Of a stretch of 64,000 bases of DNA, positions 22,035 through 30,979 are shown piece after piece. Below the pieces are notes generated by a model. The model ran no database searches. It saw only the letters and a program-made list of their open reading frames with translations, and had not been told where the DNA came from. The translations under genes and the position numbers were made by a program. Within the stretch, counting starts at the first letter, position 1. Each line of letters starts with the position of its first letter. The stretch covers positions 868,001 to 932,000 of the forward strand of contig NZ_JACHKA010000001.1 of assembly GCF_014203955.1 (NCBI RefSeq), in the 5' to 3' direction. This stretch comes from Sphingobium lignivorans. GTDB lineage: Bacteria > Pseudomonadota > Alphaproteobacteria > Sphingomonadales > Sphingomonadaceae.

Positions 22035-23438
22035 TCAGAAGGCGCGCGTAATGCCGAGGTCGATGGTGGTGCGGCGATAATCGTAGATGCCGACGGTCGA
22101 GATGTTGCGCTCGTAGGCGAGTCGCACCACCGGCGAGAAGCCCGCCACCTCAATCTGGCGGAACGTCGCGCCGGCCGCGCCGCGCAGGAACCATTCCTTG
22201 CGCCGGTCCGTGAAGGGGAAGAGCCGCGCATCGGATTCGAGGCGCCGGGCCGTGACATGGCCGAAGACCGTCATGCGGCCCATGTCGCGCCAGCCGAGCA
22301 GCGTCACGCCGCCCGCTGCGGTCGAGAAGCCGGGGTCGCGGGCGGTCTGGCGGGTGCCGCTCAGCGTCACGCCGATGCCGGTGCGGGGAGAGAGCGCGCG
22401 CTCGATCCCCGCGCTCAGGTTGAACAGGTCGCCATCCTGCATCTCGTTGAACAGATAATGCGTCCGGCCATAGGAGAAGCCGACCTCGCTCTGTGCGCGG
22501 CGGCCGACGCGCTGGGTCCAGCGCAGGTCCGCCGTGGCGGTGCGCGCATAGGCCCTGCCACCATAAGTGCGCCACGTGGCGCCGAAGGAGGGCATGAGGC
22601 GCGTGCCGCCCGCCTGCCATTCGAAGCCGAGCAGGGCGCTGCCGGAAAGATCGTTGAACTGGCTCTTGCCATAGAAGGTCCCGTCGCCGGAGAGGCGCGG
22701 CACCAGCGTCAGGCGCGGGGTCAGGCCAAGGCGCGCGAAGACCTGGCCAGTCAGGTGCAGGCCTATGCCGGACTGCTGGCGCGCGTCGTCGGAAAGGTTG
22801 AGGGGCGCGATCACGGTGTCCAGCTCTCGGGCATCGGTAGCCCGGTTGACGTTGCTGTCCGGCGCCATGGCCAGCTCGAAATTGCCGCCGAAGCGCCGGT
22901 TCGAGCGCAGGGCGGTCGCGAAGCGGTCTACAACCTGCGCCACGTCCGGCGGCAGGCCGCTGGCCTGCGCCTGGCGAAGCTGCTGGCGCGCCCGGCCTTC
23001 CTCGCCCATCGCGGCAAGCACGCGGGCAAGCTCCAGCCGGACACGGGCGGCCTTGGGGCGCTCGTCCAGCAGGGCGCGGAATGTGAGGGCTGCGTCGGCA
23101 TGACGGCCCTGATCGGCCTGCATCATGCCCAGCCGAAAACGCGCCTCGGCCCGCACTTCGCCATCCGGGTCCCGCGCAAGCGCGGCATAGATAGCTTCGG
23201 CATCAGCAAGGCGGCCGGCAACACGTGCCTGATCGGCGATGTCGAAAAGCTGCGCCGCGCTCAGTCCGCTGAGCGCCGCGCCGTCCTGCGTTACGCGCGG
23301 TGTCGGCGCCGGCGTGCTGGCCCCGGCGCGATCCGGGGCAGCTTCGCTCTCTGCCTGAGCGTGGGCGGGGCCGGCGGCGCTGGCAAGCGCGATGACGGCA
23401 CTCATCATGCCCAGCCCCGCAGCGACGCGGCGCCTCAT
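22035..23438 (-). CDS. Slam-type (DUF560) outer membrane protein, putative surface-lipoprotein translocator
   Basis: The 467-residue protein has a signal peptide ending AHA at about residue 27, a periplasmic TPR-like helical domain (about residues 48-150, SAAQLFDIADQARVAGRLAD and following), then a beta-barrel of about 14 strands. The barrel contains MAPDSNVNRAT and ends in LGITRAF, the DUF560/Slam signature with a terminal Phe for BAM insertion. In Neisseria, Slam moves TbpB-like lipoproteins to the cell surface (type XI secretion). The gene starts 28 bp after a TbpB-like lipoprotein on the same strand, a classic Slam-substrate arrangement. Confidence 0.85.
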   Translation of the reverse strand: MRRRVAAGLGMMSAVIALASAAGPAHAQAESEAAPDRAGASTPAPTPRVTQDGAALSGLSAAQLFDIADQARVAGRLADAEAIYAALARDPDGEVRAEARFRLGMMQADQGRHADAALTFRALLDERPKAARVRLELARVLAAMGEEGRARQQLRQAQASGLPPDVAQVVDRFATALRSNRRFGGNFELAMAPDSNVNRATDARELDTVIAPLNLSDDARQQSGIGLHLTGQVFARLGLTPRLTLVPRLSGDGTFYGKSQFNDLSGSALLGFEWQAGGTRLMPSFGATWRTYGGRAYARTATADLRWTQRVGRRAQSEVGFSYGRTHYLFNEMQDGDLFNLSAGIERALSPRTGIGVTLSGTRQTARDPGFSTAAGGVTLLGWRDMGRMTVFGHVTARRLESDARLFPFTDRRKEWFLRGAAGATFRQIEVAGFSPVVRLAYERNISTVGIYDYRRTTIDLGITRAF

Positions 23439-23466
23439 GATCGCTGGCCCCGAATCCCGATCCCGG

Positions 23467-25407
23467 TCAATTCCCCGTCCGCGTCCCGACGATCACGCCG
23501 CTGAGATAAGCGGCATTGGAGCTGCCCGCGCCGCCACTGTCGGTATTTTCCGTCTGCATGCCGAAGCTGCCGGCGACCTCGGTCGCGCGCGGTCCGTAAA
23601 GCGCGCCTTCGAAGAAGCCGAGATAGGCATTGTTGTTGTTCACGATGTCCGCGGTGAGCCCCGCGTCGAGGTCGATCGCGCCGCGGGCGAAAGCGAAGGT
23701 GCCGAAATCGCGGGTCGCGCCGTCGCTCAGGCTCGTGCCGATCGGATTGAGCGAGCCGGTGAAGGTGCCCCCGGCGAAGTCCATGCTGAAGTTGCTCGTG
23801 CCACTGAGCGCATAGACCGGGCCGCCCCGGAAACGCGCGGCCGTACCCTGGATGATGCCGGCGAATTCGCCGGTCCCGCTCGGGATCTGGAAGCCGTTGG
23901 TGCGGATGCCCCAGGTGAACCAGCGGTCGATCCGGTCGCTTGCCGATGCCTGCGCGCGTTCCCAGCGGCCGAAGCTCGCATAGCTGAGCTGGATGGCCGG
24001 ATTGCCCGCGCCCGGCTGGTTGAGCGTCAGCCGGTAGGTCAGGCCGTCGCTGCCGGTGAAGCTGTAGACCGCGAGCCGTGCATCCGTCTCGGCCGCGACC
24101 AGCTGCGCGGGGCTGAAATCCATGTCGATCCCGCGTGCCGTGTCGAGGTAGCGATAGGTGGCCGTATCGGCGTCATAGCCTAGATAGGCATCGGAGCGCA
24201 GGAGTTCGGCGTTATCGGCGCTACGGCCCCCGCCCAGATCGGTGAAGCTCAGCTCGCTGAAGCGGTGCGCAAAGCCTTGGTCGAAGACGAGAGGCGTCAG
24301 TGTCCAGTTGACCGGCTCGATCGTGCCGTCCTGCCGCCCCAGCATATAGCCTGCCGCGACTTGTCCATCGGCGCTGGTGAGATGCCAGGCCGCGCCGACT
24401 TCCTCCGCCTCGGGGCCGTAGAAACGTCCGGCCCATCCGCCCGTGAAGCGGGTGCCGTCGTCCATGAAGAAATCGCCGGAGAAATTGTTCGCCGTGCTGG
24501 AGAGGCTGGCCTCGCCGAAATAGACGCCGATCCCCTTTATCAGCCCGGTGCCGACGTCGATGCTGGTCAACACGCCGCTGCTGGCCAGCGATCCGCTCAG
24601 AAAGTCGACCTGCAGCGTGCCGCTGCCGGCCATGGCGTAGGGCGCTTCCATGGCGCGGGCCCCGACAAGGCTCACGGCATAGACGCCCGTGCCCGTCCGG
24701 GCGAGCGACGTGTCGGGCGTCTCGATGCCGTAGGTGAAGGGATCGTATGAGAAGTCCAGCTGATCGCCGGAAACGGTCGCGCGTTCCCAGGCGCCGCCGC
24801 CGACATAGCGATAGGTCAGCGCGCCGGACGTGCCGGGCCGCGTCAGGGTCAGCGCTTCGCTCGTCGTGCCGAGCTTCTCGAAGCTGATGAAATCAGGCGA
24901 GCCGGATTCGACCAGGTCGGCTGGCGCGAAGGTTGCGCTCCGGCCGGCCGTGCTAATCGTGTAGCTCCGGCTCCCGGCATCATAGGCAATGGTAAGCGCG
25001 CCGGAAGCGGCCTGGCCATTCTCCACCGGCCGTCCATCCCCGAAGAACCGCGCCGAGGCATTGGCCCCGTCGTTCGTGAAGGATTCGCTTTGCAGCGGCC
25101 CGATCAGATCATGATTGACCCCGGGTGTGGGCGGGGGCGTGGGTGTGGGAGTCGGCGTTGGTGAGGGAGTCGGGGTAGGTGTCGGTGTTGGGGTAGGCGT
25201 CGGAGTCGGCGTCGGCGTCGGCGTAGGGGACGGCGTTGGGCTGGGCGTAGGAGACGGCGTCGGGCTTGGCGAAGGAGTCGGGCTGGGCGTCGGCGTGGGT
25301 GCCGGAGGGGGCGCGGGCGTCGAGCTGACGCCACCGCCTCCACCACCACCGCACGAAGCCAGCAACGAAACAAGCAATGGCAGGGCCCATTTTGCTTGGC
25401 GGGACAT
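23467..25407 (-). CDS. TbpB-like surface lipoprotein, predicted Slam substrate
   Basis: The 646-residue protein starts with a lipoprotein signal whose lipobox Cys is residue 19 (SLLASC), followed by seven Gly. A Pro-Thr-Ser repeat linker of about 70 residues follows, then two repeated halves. Each half ends in a transferrin-binding-protein-type barrel signature ([17 protein letters not shown] and [17 protein letters not shown]). This is the architecture of TbpB/HpuA-like surface lipoproteins that capture ligands at the cell surface. The ATG at 25407 is chosen because the signal peptide begins there. It is the first gene of the Slam pair. The ligand is unknown; iron or haem proteins are known for relatives. 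Confidence 0.85.
   Translation of the reverse strand: MSRQAKWALPLLVSLLASCGGGGGGGVSSTPAPPPAPTPTPSPTPSPSPTPSPTPSPTPSPTPTPTPTPTPTPTPTPTPTPSPTPTPTPTPPPTPGVNHDLIGPLQSESFTNDGANASARFFGDGRPVENGQAASGALTIAYDAGSRSYTISTAGRSATFAPADLVESGSPDFISFEKLGTTSEALTLTRPGTSGALTYRYVGGGAWERATVSGDQLDFSYDPFTYGIETPDTSLARTGTGVYAVSLVGARAMEAPYAMAGSGTLQVDFLSGSLASSGVLTSIDVGTGLIKGIGVYFGEASLSSTANNFSGDFFMDDGTRFTGGWAGRFYGPEAEEVGAAWHLTSADGQVAAGYMLGRQDGTIEPVNWTLTPLVFDQGFAHRFSELSFTDLGGGRSADNAELLRSDAYLGYDADTATYRYLDTARGIDMDFSPAQLVAAETDARLAVYSFTGSDGLTYRLTLNQPGAGNPAIQLSYASFGRWERAQASASDRIDRWFTWGIRTNGFQIPSGTGEFAGIIQGTAARFRGGPVYALSGTSNFSMDFAGGTFTGSLNPIGTSLSDGATRDFGTFAFARGAIDLDAGLTADIVNNNNAYLGFFEGALYGPRATEVAGSFGMQTENTDSGGAGSSNAAYLSGVIVGTRTGN
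25126..25326 (-). repeat. Imperfect hexanucleotide repeat encoding a Pro-Thr/Ser linker
   Basis: About 200 bp of degenerate 6-bp units (GGNGTN on the plus strand) encode alternating PT/PS dipeptides in the lipoprotein, between the Gly run and the first folded domain. Unit changes would alter linker length without shifting the frame. Confidence 0.85.
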
Positions 25408-25683
25408 GGTTAAGATCTCCGGACAGCCTTGCGTGTCTTTCAACGCAGAAGTAGCCAGGACGTTGCTCACAACATAGTTAACGAAAAGTAACCATTGAAA
25501 GCGCCGGAGACTTGATGCGCCGCTTTTTGCGGCGAGCGGTTGCGGAACAGTGCAGGGGCGGGCCAGTCCATGGCTGAAAGAGCGGCGGAATCCGGCGAGG
25601 CGCATGTCCCAAAACAGCGCGTTCTCGCGTTAACCATCTTTGGCTCTTCCTGGGCTGTTAACGCTTTGGTAACCCTTTTTCTT
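25408..25683. other. AT-richer intergenic region upstream of the surface lipoprotein
   Basis: This 276-bp gap is noticeably richer in A+T than its neighbours, with several GTTAAC-like segments (for example near 25477 and 25657). It probably holds the promoter for the lipoprotein-Slam pair on the minus strand. I see no confident -35/-10 elements and no convincing gene. Confidence 0.3.
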
Positions 25684-25878
25684 ATGAAACGGCCTCTCGT
25701 CCTGACGCATGAGCAAGCGCGGCATCCCTTCCGGCAGTCGCTGCCGCGGCATGTCTTCGCGCCCCTCGTGGAAACGGCGCAGCCGGCGCCGCCAGCCCGG
25801 TCTGATGATGAGGATTGGAAGCTCTTCGTGCTGAGCTTCGCGGCGTTTTTCACGGTGGCTTACACGTTCATCGCCTGA
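25684..25878 (+). CDS. Small hypothetical protein with C-terminal membrane segment
   Basis: A 64-residue reading frame starts MKRPLVLTHEQ and ends with a hydrophobic segment WKLFVLSFAAFFTVAYTFIA after a Pro-rich stretch. It could be a small tail-anchored inner-membrane protein. No clear ribosome site is seen, and a longer in-frame start at 25570 exists. I do not recognise a family. The frame sits between the lipoprotein promoter region and the convergent MFS gene, and it may not be expressed. Confidence 0.4.
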   Translation: MKRPLVLTHEQARHPFRQSLPRHVFAPLVETAQPAPPARSDDEDWKLFVLSFAAFFTVAYTFIA

Positions 25879-25932
25879 CCGCTGCGCATTCGCCGACGGG
25901 CCCAAGCCAGCCGGGGCGGCCGTCGCACGTCT

Positions 25933-27261
25933 TCAGCCGGCGCGTCTGCCCCGCGCGGGGAGGCTGCCGGCCTCGCGATCGCAGGCCCGCTGGAGGCGCA
26001 TGGCCATGAAGGCGGAGACGAAGCACATGCCGCAGACGATCAGCAGCGCATGGCGGCTCGAGAGGCCCGCGCCCGTCGCACCTATGATGACCAGCGCGCC
26101 GAACACCATCGCCCCGGAATTGACGACATTGTTGGCCGCGACCGTGCGCGCGGTCTGGTCCTTGCTCACCGTGGTGGTGAGGAAAGCGTAGAGCGGCACG
26201 ACGAACATGCCGCCGAACACCGCGATGCCGAACAGGGCGAGGAGGATGCGCCAGCTGTGCGGCGCGGCCAGAAAGTCCGGCACGGAGTAGAGAACACCGT
26301 CCGGCGCCGGCATCCAGCCGGCCGAGGCGAACTGGAAGAACCAGACGAACGCCGCCATGATCACGACCGATATGGGCGCATAGCGTGCCGAGACATGGCC
26401 CTGCAGCAGCCGGTTGATGGCGACTGATCCCACCGCGACGCCGATGGAGAAGATCGCGAGGAACATGCTCGCCACTTCCTTGGTGGCGGTGAAATCATTC
26501 TTCACCATCGGGGGGAAGATGATGATGAGCACCGTGGCGATCATCCAGAAGAAGCTGATCGACATGATCGCGAGGAACAGCCGGCGGATGTGCATCGTGG
26601 CGGAGATGAGGCGCCAGGAGGCGCGGAACGGGTTGAAGTCCAGCACGACCGGCGGGCCGAGCCTTGGCGCGGGCGGCACCATGCGCCCGGAGAGATAGCC
26701 GATGATCGCCACGCCGAGCACCACGCCCGCCGCCGCCACCGGGCTGATCCATCCGGCAACGATGGTGCCCGCGAGGATCGCGACATAGGTGCCGGCCTCC
26801 ACCAGCCCGGTGCCTCCCAGCACATGCTCCTGCTCGAGATGCTGGGGCAGCACGGCATATTTGATCGGGCCGAAGAAGGTGGAGTGGATGCCCATGGCGA
26901 ACACCGCGCCGAGCATGAGCGCCACGCCGACCATGGGATAGGCGCCCGAGACCAGCAGGCCCGTCGCGCCCACCAGCATGATGAAGATTTCCGCCAGCTT
27001 CACCATGCGGATGATCCGGGCCTTGTCCATATTGTCGGCAAGCTGGCCGGAAAGGGCGGAGAGCAGGAAGAAGGGCAGGATGAACAGCCCGGTCGCGAGC
27101 GCGTTGAAGTTCGATTCCTGCTGCGGGTCGCCAAAGACTTCGTACGTGGCGAAGAGAATCATCGCCGTCTTGAACAGATTGTCGTTGAAGGCCCCGAGAA
27201 ACTGAGTGACGAAAAGGGGAAGGAATTTCCGGTGGGCGAGCAGCCGCAGGGATGCCTGCAT
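25933..27261 (-). CDS. MFS transporter, LplT-like (lysophospholipid transporter family)
   Basis: The 442-residue protein has about 12 membrane helices. Its N terminus KFLPLFVTQFLGAFNDNLFK is the signature of the LplT-type MFS branch, which flips lysophospholipids or acts with acyl-ACP synthetase/acyltransferase proteins. Helices continue through GAVFAMGIHSTFFGPIKYAVLPQHL. No acyltransferase domain is fused. It is divergent from pgsA, another phospholipid gene, which fits a membrane-lipid role. Transport substrate is inferred from family only. Confidence 0.82.
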   Translation of the reverse strand: MQASLRLLAHRKFLPLFVTQFLGAFNDNLFKTAMILFATYEVFGDPQQESNFNALATGLFILPFFLLSALSGQLADNMDKARIIRMVKLAEIFIMLVGATGLLVSGAYPMVGVALMLGAVFAMGIHSTFFGPIKYAVLPQHLEQEHVLGGTGLVEAGTYVAILAGTIVAGWISPVAAAGVVLGVAIIGYLSGRMVPPAPRLGPPVVLDFNPFRASWRLISATMHIRRLFLAIMSISFFWMIATVLIIIFPPMVKNDFTATKEVASMFLAIFSIGVAVGSVAINRLLQGHVSARYAPISVVIMAAFVWFFQFASAGWMPAPDGVLYSVPDFLAAPHSWRILLALFGIAVFGGMFVVPLYAFLTTTVSKDQTARTVAANNVVNSGAMVFGALVIIGATGAGLSSRHALLIVCGMCFVSAFMAMRLQRACDREAGSLPARGRRAG

Positions 27262-27408
27262 GGGTGCGAAAACTCTTGTGGCCTGGCGGTGTGCGTGCCG
27301 TCCCGGGGCTTCTAGCGACGAAATGGGACAGTGAAAAGACGGACATTGCGCTGCGATGGCGAGCCCCTTGTCTGCCCGCGCCGGCTGTGGCAGGCCAGCG
27401 GGGCCGTG

Positions 27409-27972
27409 ATGTTGTTGCCGAACCTCCTGACCCTGTCCCGCATCCTTGCGGTGCCGCTGCTTGTGGCGCTGCTGTGGCCGGCCGACTCAGGTCATGCCTG
27501 GCGCCTGGGCTATCTGGCGGCGTTCGCGCTATATTGCCTCATGGGCATCACGGACTATTTCGACGGCTATCTGGCGCGTGCGCAGGGCACTGTCTCGCGC
27601 CTCGGCGTGTTCCTGGATCCGATCGCGGACAAGATCATGATCGGCGCGGTGATCCTCATCCTCTGCGCGGCGCGGGACATACAGGGCGTGCACATCGTGG
27701 CCGCCCTGGTCATCCTGCTGCGCGAGATTGCCGTCTCGGGCCTGCGCGAGTTTCTGGCGGGCCTGCGCATTTCCGTGCCGGTTTCCCGGCTCGCCAAGTG
27801 GAAGACGACATTCCAGCTCGTGTCGCTCGGCGCGCTCATCCTGGCCGGGGGGCTGCCGGAATTCGCGTTCGTGAAGACGACCGGCCTGCTCACGCTCTGG
27901 GCAGCGGCGCTGCTCACGCTCGTGACCGGGTGGGACTATCTGCGAGCCGGCCTCAAGCACATGAACGCCTGA
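27409..27972 (+). CDS. pgsA: CDP-diacylglycerol--glycerol-3-phosphate 3-phosphatidyltransferase
   Basis: PgsA makes phosphatidylglycerol-phosphate in the inner membrane. The 187-residue protein has four to six membrane helices and the complete CDP-alcohol phosphotransferase motif, Asp49-x2-Asp52-Gly53-x2-Ala56-Arg57-x8-Gly66-x3-Asp70-x3-Asp74 (from TDYFDGYLAR to DPIADK). The start MLLPNLLTLSRI is typical of PgsA. A GTG one codon upstream and a longer in-frame extension are less likely. moaD follows 3 bp after its stop, so they may share a transcript. Confidence 0.93.
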   Translation: MLLPNLLTLSRILAVPLLVALLWPADSGHAWRLGYLAAFALYCLMGITDYFDGYLARAQGTVSRLGVFLDPIADKIMIGAVILILCAARDIQGVHIVAALVILLREIAVSGLREFLAGLRISVPVSRLAKWKTTFQLVSLGALILAGGLPEFAFVKTTGLLTLWAAALLTLVTGWDYLRAGLKHMNA

Positions 27973-27975
27973 GCC

Positions 27976-28236
27976 ATGGCGGCGCTCAGGATCCTCTATT
28001 TCGCCTGGGTGCGCGAGCGGATCGGGCTCGACGAGCAGGAAATCGCGCCGCCCGCGCCGGACGTCACGGTCGCTGCGCTGCTGGACCGGCTGGCGGCGGA
28101 GAGTGCTGGGCATGCCGCTGCCTTCGCCGAGCGGGGCCGCCTGCGCGCGGCACTGGATCAGCGCTTCGTTCCGCTCGATACGCCGATCGGCGAGGCGCAG
28201 GAGCTCGCCATCTTCCCGCCGGTCACCGGGGGCTGA
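27976..28236 (+). CDS. moaD: Molybdopterin synthase sulfur-carrier subunit
   Basis: MoaD is the ubiquitin-like sulfur carrier of molybdopterin synthase. The 86-residue protein has the beta-grasp pattern (LRILYFAWVRERIGLDEQEI and EAQELAIFPPVTGG) and ends in the essential Gly-Gly that is thiocarboxylated. It sits directly before moaE with a 1-bp gap, as expected for the two subunits of one enzyme. Confidence 0.95.
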   Translation: MAALRILYFAWVRERIGLDEQEIAPPAPDVTVAALLDRLAAESAGHAAAFAERGRLRAALDQRFVPLDTPIGEAQELAIFPPVTGG

Positions 28237-28237
28237 C

Positions 28238-28693
28238 ATGACGCCGCGACTCCAGGTGCGCGTCACGACCGAGGACTTCGAGCCGGCCGTGGAGCTGAGC
28301 CAGCTTGAGGCGCTGCCTGGCGGGGCAGTGGCGAGCTTCACGGGCCTCGTGCGCGACGATGGCGGGCTGGAGGCCCTGCATCTCGAGCAATATCCCGGCA
28401 TGACCCAGCGGCAGCTTGAGGCGGTCGTCGCGCAGGCAGCCGATCGCTGGCCGCTGCTTGGCATCACGGTGATCCATCGCCACGGCACCCTGCCAGTGGG
28501 TGCGCGGATCGTCTTCGTGGGCACGTCCTCGTCCCACCGCGTGGCGGCGCTCGAATCCTGCGCCTTCCTCATCGACTGGCTGAAAGTCTCGGCGCCTTTC
28601 TGGAAGCGCGCCATCCGCGCGGATGGCACGGGCGAGTGGGTGGAAGCGCATCACGCCGACGATGCGCGTGCGGCAGCCTGGCGCCCGGACTGA
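28238..28693 (+). CDS. moaE: Molybdopterin synthase catalytic subunit
   Basis: MoaE transfers sulfur from MoaD to cyclic pyranopterin phosphate. The 151-residue protein has GAVASFTGLVRDD, LHLEQYPGM, VIHRHGTLPVG and the catalytic Lys region LKVSAPFWKRAIRADGTGEWVEA. The ATG at 28238 lies 1 bp after the moaD stop. The other molybdopterin genes are not in this window. Confidence 0.95.
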   Translation: MTPRLQVRVTTEDFEPAVELSQLEALPGGAVASFTGLVRDDGGLEALHLEQYPGMTQRQLEAVVAQAADRWPLLGITVIHRHGTLPVGARIVFVGTSSSHRVAALESCAFLIDWLKVSAPFWKRAIRADGTGEWVEAHHADDARAAAWRPD

Positions 28694-28701
28694 GCTGTGC
28701 G

Positions 28702-29010
28702 TCAGTGCGCTGCCGTCACCAGCAGCGCGACCAGGAACGCCACCGTGCAGGCAACGGCTGTCTCGTAGCGGGCGTGCCGGTTCCATTCCCAGACTTTCAG
28801 GCCGACCAGCACCGGCATGTTCCGCCGCTTCCCCTCATCGGACGCTTCGATCCACTGATATTCCCGCTGCGTGACTTCCCGGACGATGCAGACGGCGCAG
28901 GCGGCAAAGCAGCCAAGCCACAGCGCGGCGGCATCGGGGATTCCCACGACCTTGCCCAACAGCCAGGCGGCGAACTGAACGAACAGGACGAGAGGGATGT
29001 GGGCGACCAT
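28702..29010 (-). CDS. Small integral membrane protein, hypothetical
   Basis: A 102-residue protein with hydrophobic segments at the N terminus (HIPLVLFVQFAAWLLGKVV), in the middle (AAALWLGCFAACAVCIV) and at the C terminus (ETAVACTVAFLVALLV), separated by a charged loop. I do not recognise the family. The ATG at 29010 is chosen because the first helix begins immediately; the longer frame upstream overlaps oxyR. It lies downstream of oxyR on the same strand and converges with moaE. Confidence 0.6.
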   Translation of the reverse strand: MVAHIPLVLFVQFAAWLLGKVVGIPDAAALWLGCFAACAVCIVREVTQREYQWIEASDEGKRRNMPVLVGLKVWEWNRHARYETAVACTVAFLVALLVTAAH

Positions 29011-29101
29011 GGTCGGGAAACGCAGTGAGCCCCGGTCGGTTTCCGGCTGTTTTCGAGCAGGGGCGTTCGGGCGTTTCTGAGCCGCTGGCGCCCGCCGCCG
29101 C

Positions 29102-30028
29102 TCAGGCCGCCAGCGCCTCCCGCTGCTGGAGAGCGGCATTGCGCAGGATGCCGGCCATCAAGCGGAAATCCGTCTCCCGGGGGGAATTGCGACGCCAGAT
29201 CAGCGCGATGTCCCGGTGAGCTTCGGGGGACCGGATCGGCCGCGCGACGATGTCCGTGTTGGCGAGAATGCCGCCCCTGATGGCCATTTCGGGCAGAAGG
29301 GTGAGGCCCAGCCCATTGTCGACCATCTGCACGAGCGTGTGCAGCGATGTCCCGGTGATCGTCGCTTCGCTGCGCAGCTCGGCGCGATTGCAGGCGGCGA
29401 GCGCATGCTCCTTGAGGCAGTGCCCATCCTCGAGCAGCAGCAGCCTTGTCCCGTCGATCATGTCCGGCGCGACCTGGGCGGGCGGGTCGCGGGGATCGTC
29501 CTTGGGGAAGGCGACATAGAGCGGGTCCTCGAACAGAATTTCGGTCTCGACATCGCCGCACGGAAAGGGAAGCGCGAGCAGCACGCAATCGGCATGGCCA
29601 TGACGCAGCGAATCGAGCGCTGCGTGGCTGGTTTCCTCGCGCAGATAGAGCTGGAGCGCCGGCCGTTCCGCCCGCAGCCGGGGCAGCAGGCTCGGCAGCA
29701 GGAAAGGCGCGATGGTCGGGATCACGCTCATCCGCAGTTCGCCCGCGAGCGGCGAGCCCGATGCCTGGGCGATCGCCGCCAGCTCTTCCGCTTCGCGAAG
29801 CACGCGATGCGCTTTTTCCACAATCCGGTCGCCCAGCGCCGTGAAGCGAACGATGCGGCGCGTGCGCTCCACCAGCGTGACGCCGATCAGCGTCTCCAGT
29901 TCGCGGATGCCCGCGGACAATGTCGATTGCGTCACGAAGCAGGCATCGGCGGCACGGCCGAAATGACCCTGCTCCTTCAGCGCCACAAGATATTGCAGCT
30001 GCTTCAGGGTGGGCATGTAGGTCGACAT
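29102..30028 (-). CDS. oxyR: OxyR hydrogen-peroxide-responsive LysR regulator
   Basis: The 308-residue LysR-type protein has an N-terminal helix-turn-helix (HFGRAADACFVTQSTLSAGI) and a substrate-like domain. It carries the redox pair Cys204 and Cys213 in EDGHCLKEHALAAC, the 9-residue spacing of E. coli Cys199/Cys208, which separates OxyR from generic LysR proteins. On peroxide it forms a disulfide and activates peroxide-defence genes. No catalase or peroxidase gene is adjacent. Upstream on the same strand, 40 bp away, is a TSUP-family permease gene. Confidence 0.9.
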   Translation of the reverse strand: MSTYMPTLKQLQYLVALKEQGHFGRAADACFVTQSTLSAGIRELETLIGVTLVERTRRIVRFTALGDRIVEKAHRVLREAEELAAIAQASGSPLAGELRMSVIPTIAPFLLPSLLPRLRAERPALQLYLREETSHAALDSLRHGHADCVLLALPFPCGDVETEILFEDPLYVAFPKDDPRDPPAQVAPDMIDGTRLLLLEDGHCLKEHALAACNRAELRSEATITGTSLHTLVQMVDNGLGLTLLPEMAIRGGILANTDIVARPIRSPEAHRDIALIWRRNSPRETDFRLMAGILRNAALQQREALAA

Positions 30029-30068
30029 TGATCGTTCCTCTCGATGGCTTGGAGAGGAATTAAGTGAC

Positions 30069-30851
30069 TTAGCCGATCAATTCAAGCGACCGAAGAATGC
30101 CATAGCCTGTGGTGAGCGTGAGCACGGCGCCGACCATGATGAGGAGCGGCCGCGCGGGGACGTGGCGCGCGATCCAGGCGCCCAGCGGTGCCGCGATCAC
30201 GCCGCCCACCAGCAGGCCGATCGTCGCGGTCGTGAAGGTTTCCCAGCCCAGATGCAGCAGGAACGTGAAGCTGATCGACAGCGTGAGGAAGAATTCCACC
30301 GTGTTGACCGTGCCGATCGTGTGGCGCGGGCTCGATCCCTGAATGAGCAGGTTGGACGTGACCACAGGACCCCAGCCACCGCCACCCGATGCGTCCAGAA
30401 AGCCCCCAACCAGACCGAGCGGCGTCACAAAACGTGCGTCGTCGAACCGCTGGGGCGGGTAGCGCAGGCCGCGCCAGAGCAGCCACAGGCCGATGAAGGC
30501 GAGATAGGCGAGCACATAGGGGCGGATCAGCTCGCCATCGATGTTGGAGAGGAAGGAAGCGCCCGCGACGCCGCCCAGCACGCCGGGCACAAGAAGCTTC
30601 CAGAAGAGCTTCCAGTCCACATTCCGGTGTATCACATGGCTGATGGCCGAGACCGCCGTCGTGCAGGTCTCGGCGGCATGTACGCTTGCCGACGCGGCCC
30701 GGGGAGGAACGCCAAGCGCGAGAAGCAGGCTGCTCGAGATCACCCCATAGGCCATGCCCAGTGCGCCATCGATGATCTGCGCGCCGAATCCCACGAGAAT
30801 GAAGGGCAATAACAACTGCAGGAATTCCAGCCAGGCATCGGGCACATGCAT
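30069..30851 (-). CDS. TSUP family (TauE/SafE) sulfite/sulfonate exporter-like permease
   Basis: The 260-residue protein has seven to eight hydrophobic segments and the TSUP repeats GFGAQIIDGALGMAYGVISSS and GGFLDASGGGGWGPVVTSNL, each ending in a glycine-rich motif typical of TauE/SafE. The family moves sulfur oxyanions or organosulfur acids across the inner membrane. The ATG at 30851 follows a purine run; a TTG at 30863 is an alternative start. It is divergent from cysE (cysteine synthesis), a mild hint of a sulfur role. It could share a transcript with oxyR downstream. Confidence 0.85.
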   Translation of the reverse strand: MHVPDAWLEFLQLLLPFILVGFGAQIIDGALGMAYGVISSSLLLALGVPPRAASASVHAAETCTTAVSAISHVIHRNVDWKLFWKLLVPGVLGGVAGASFLSNIDGELIRPYVLAYLAFIGLWLLWRGLRYPPQRFDDARFVTPLGLVGGFLDASGGGGWGPVVTSNLLIQGSSPRHTIGTVNTVEFFLTLSISFTFLLHLGWETFTTATIGLLVGGVIAAPLGAWIARHVPARPLLIMVGAVLTLTTGYGILRSLELIG

Positions 30852-30979
30852 TCCTTTTCTCAATCAATTTCATGGAGAATTACGGGCACTTGTCGTGAGT
30901 GTCAATCCGGGGCGCGGGCTGGAAATTCGCTCCCGCGGGGACTAGATAGTGGTTCTTGTCATCTACAGGGGCGCTTGCC

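Noticed and set aside
25126-25326. CRISPR-like or other spaced repeat array
   Set aside because: The repeats are contiguous 6-bp coding units without spacers and fit the PT/PS linker of the lipoprotein.
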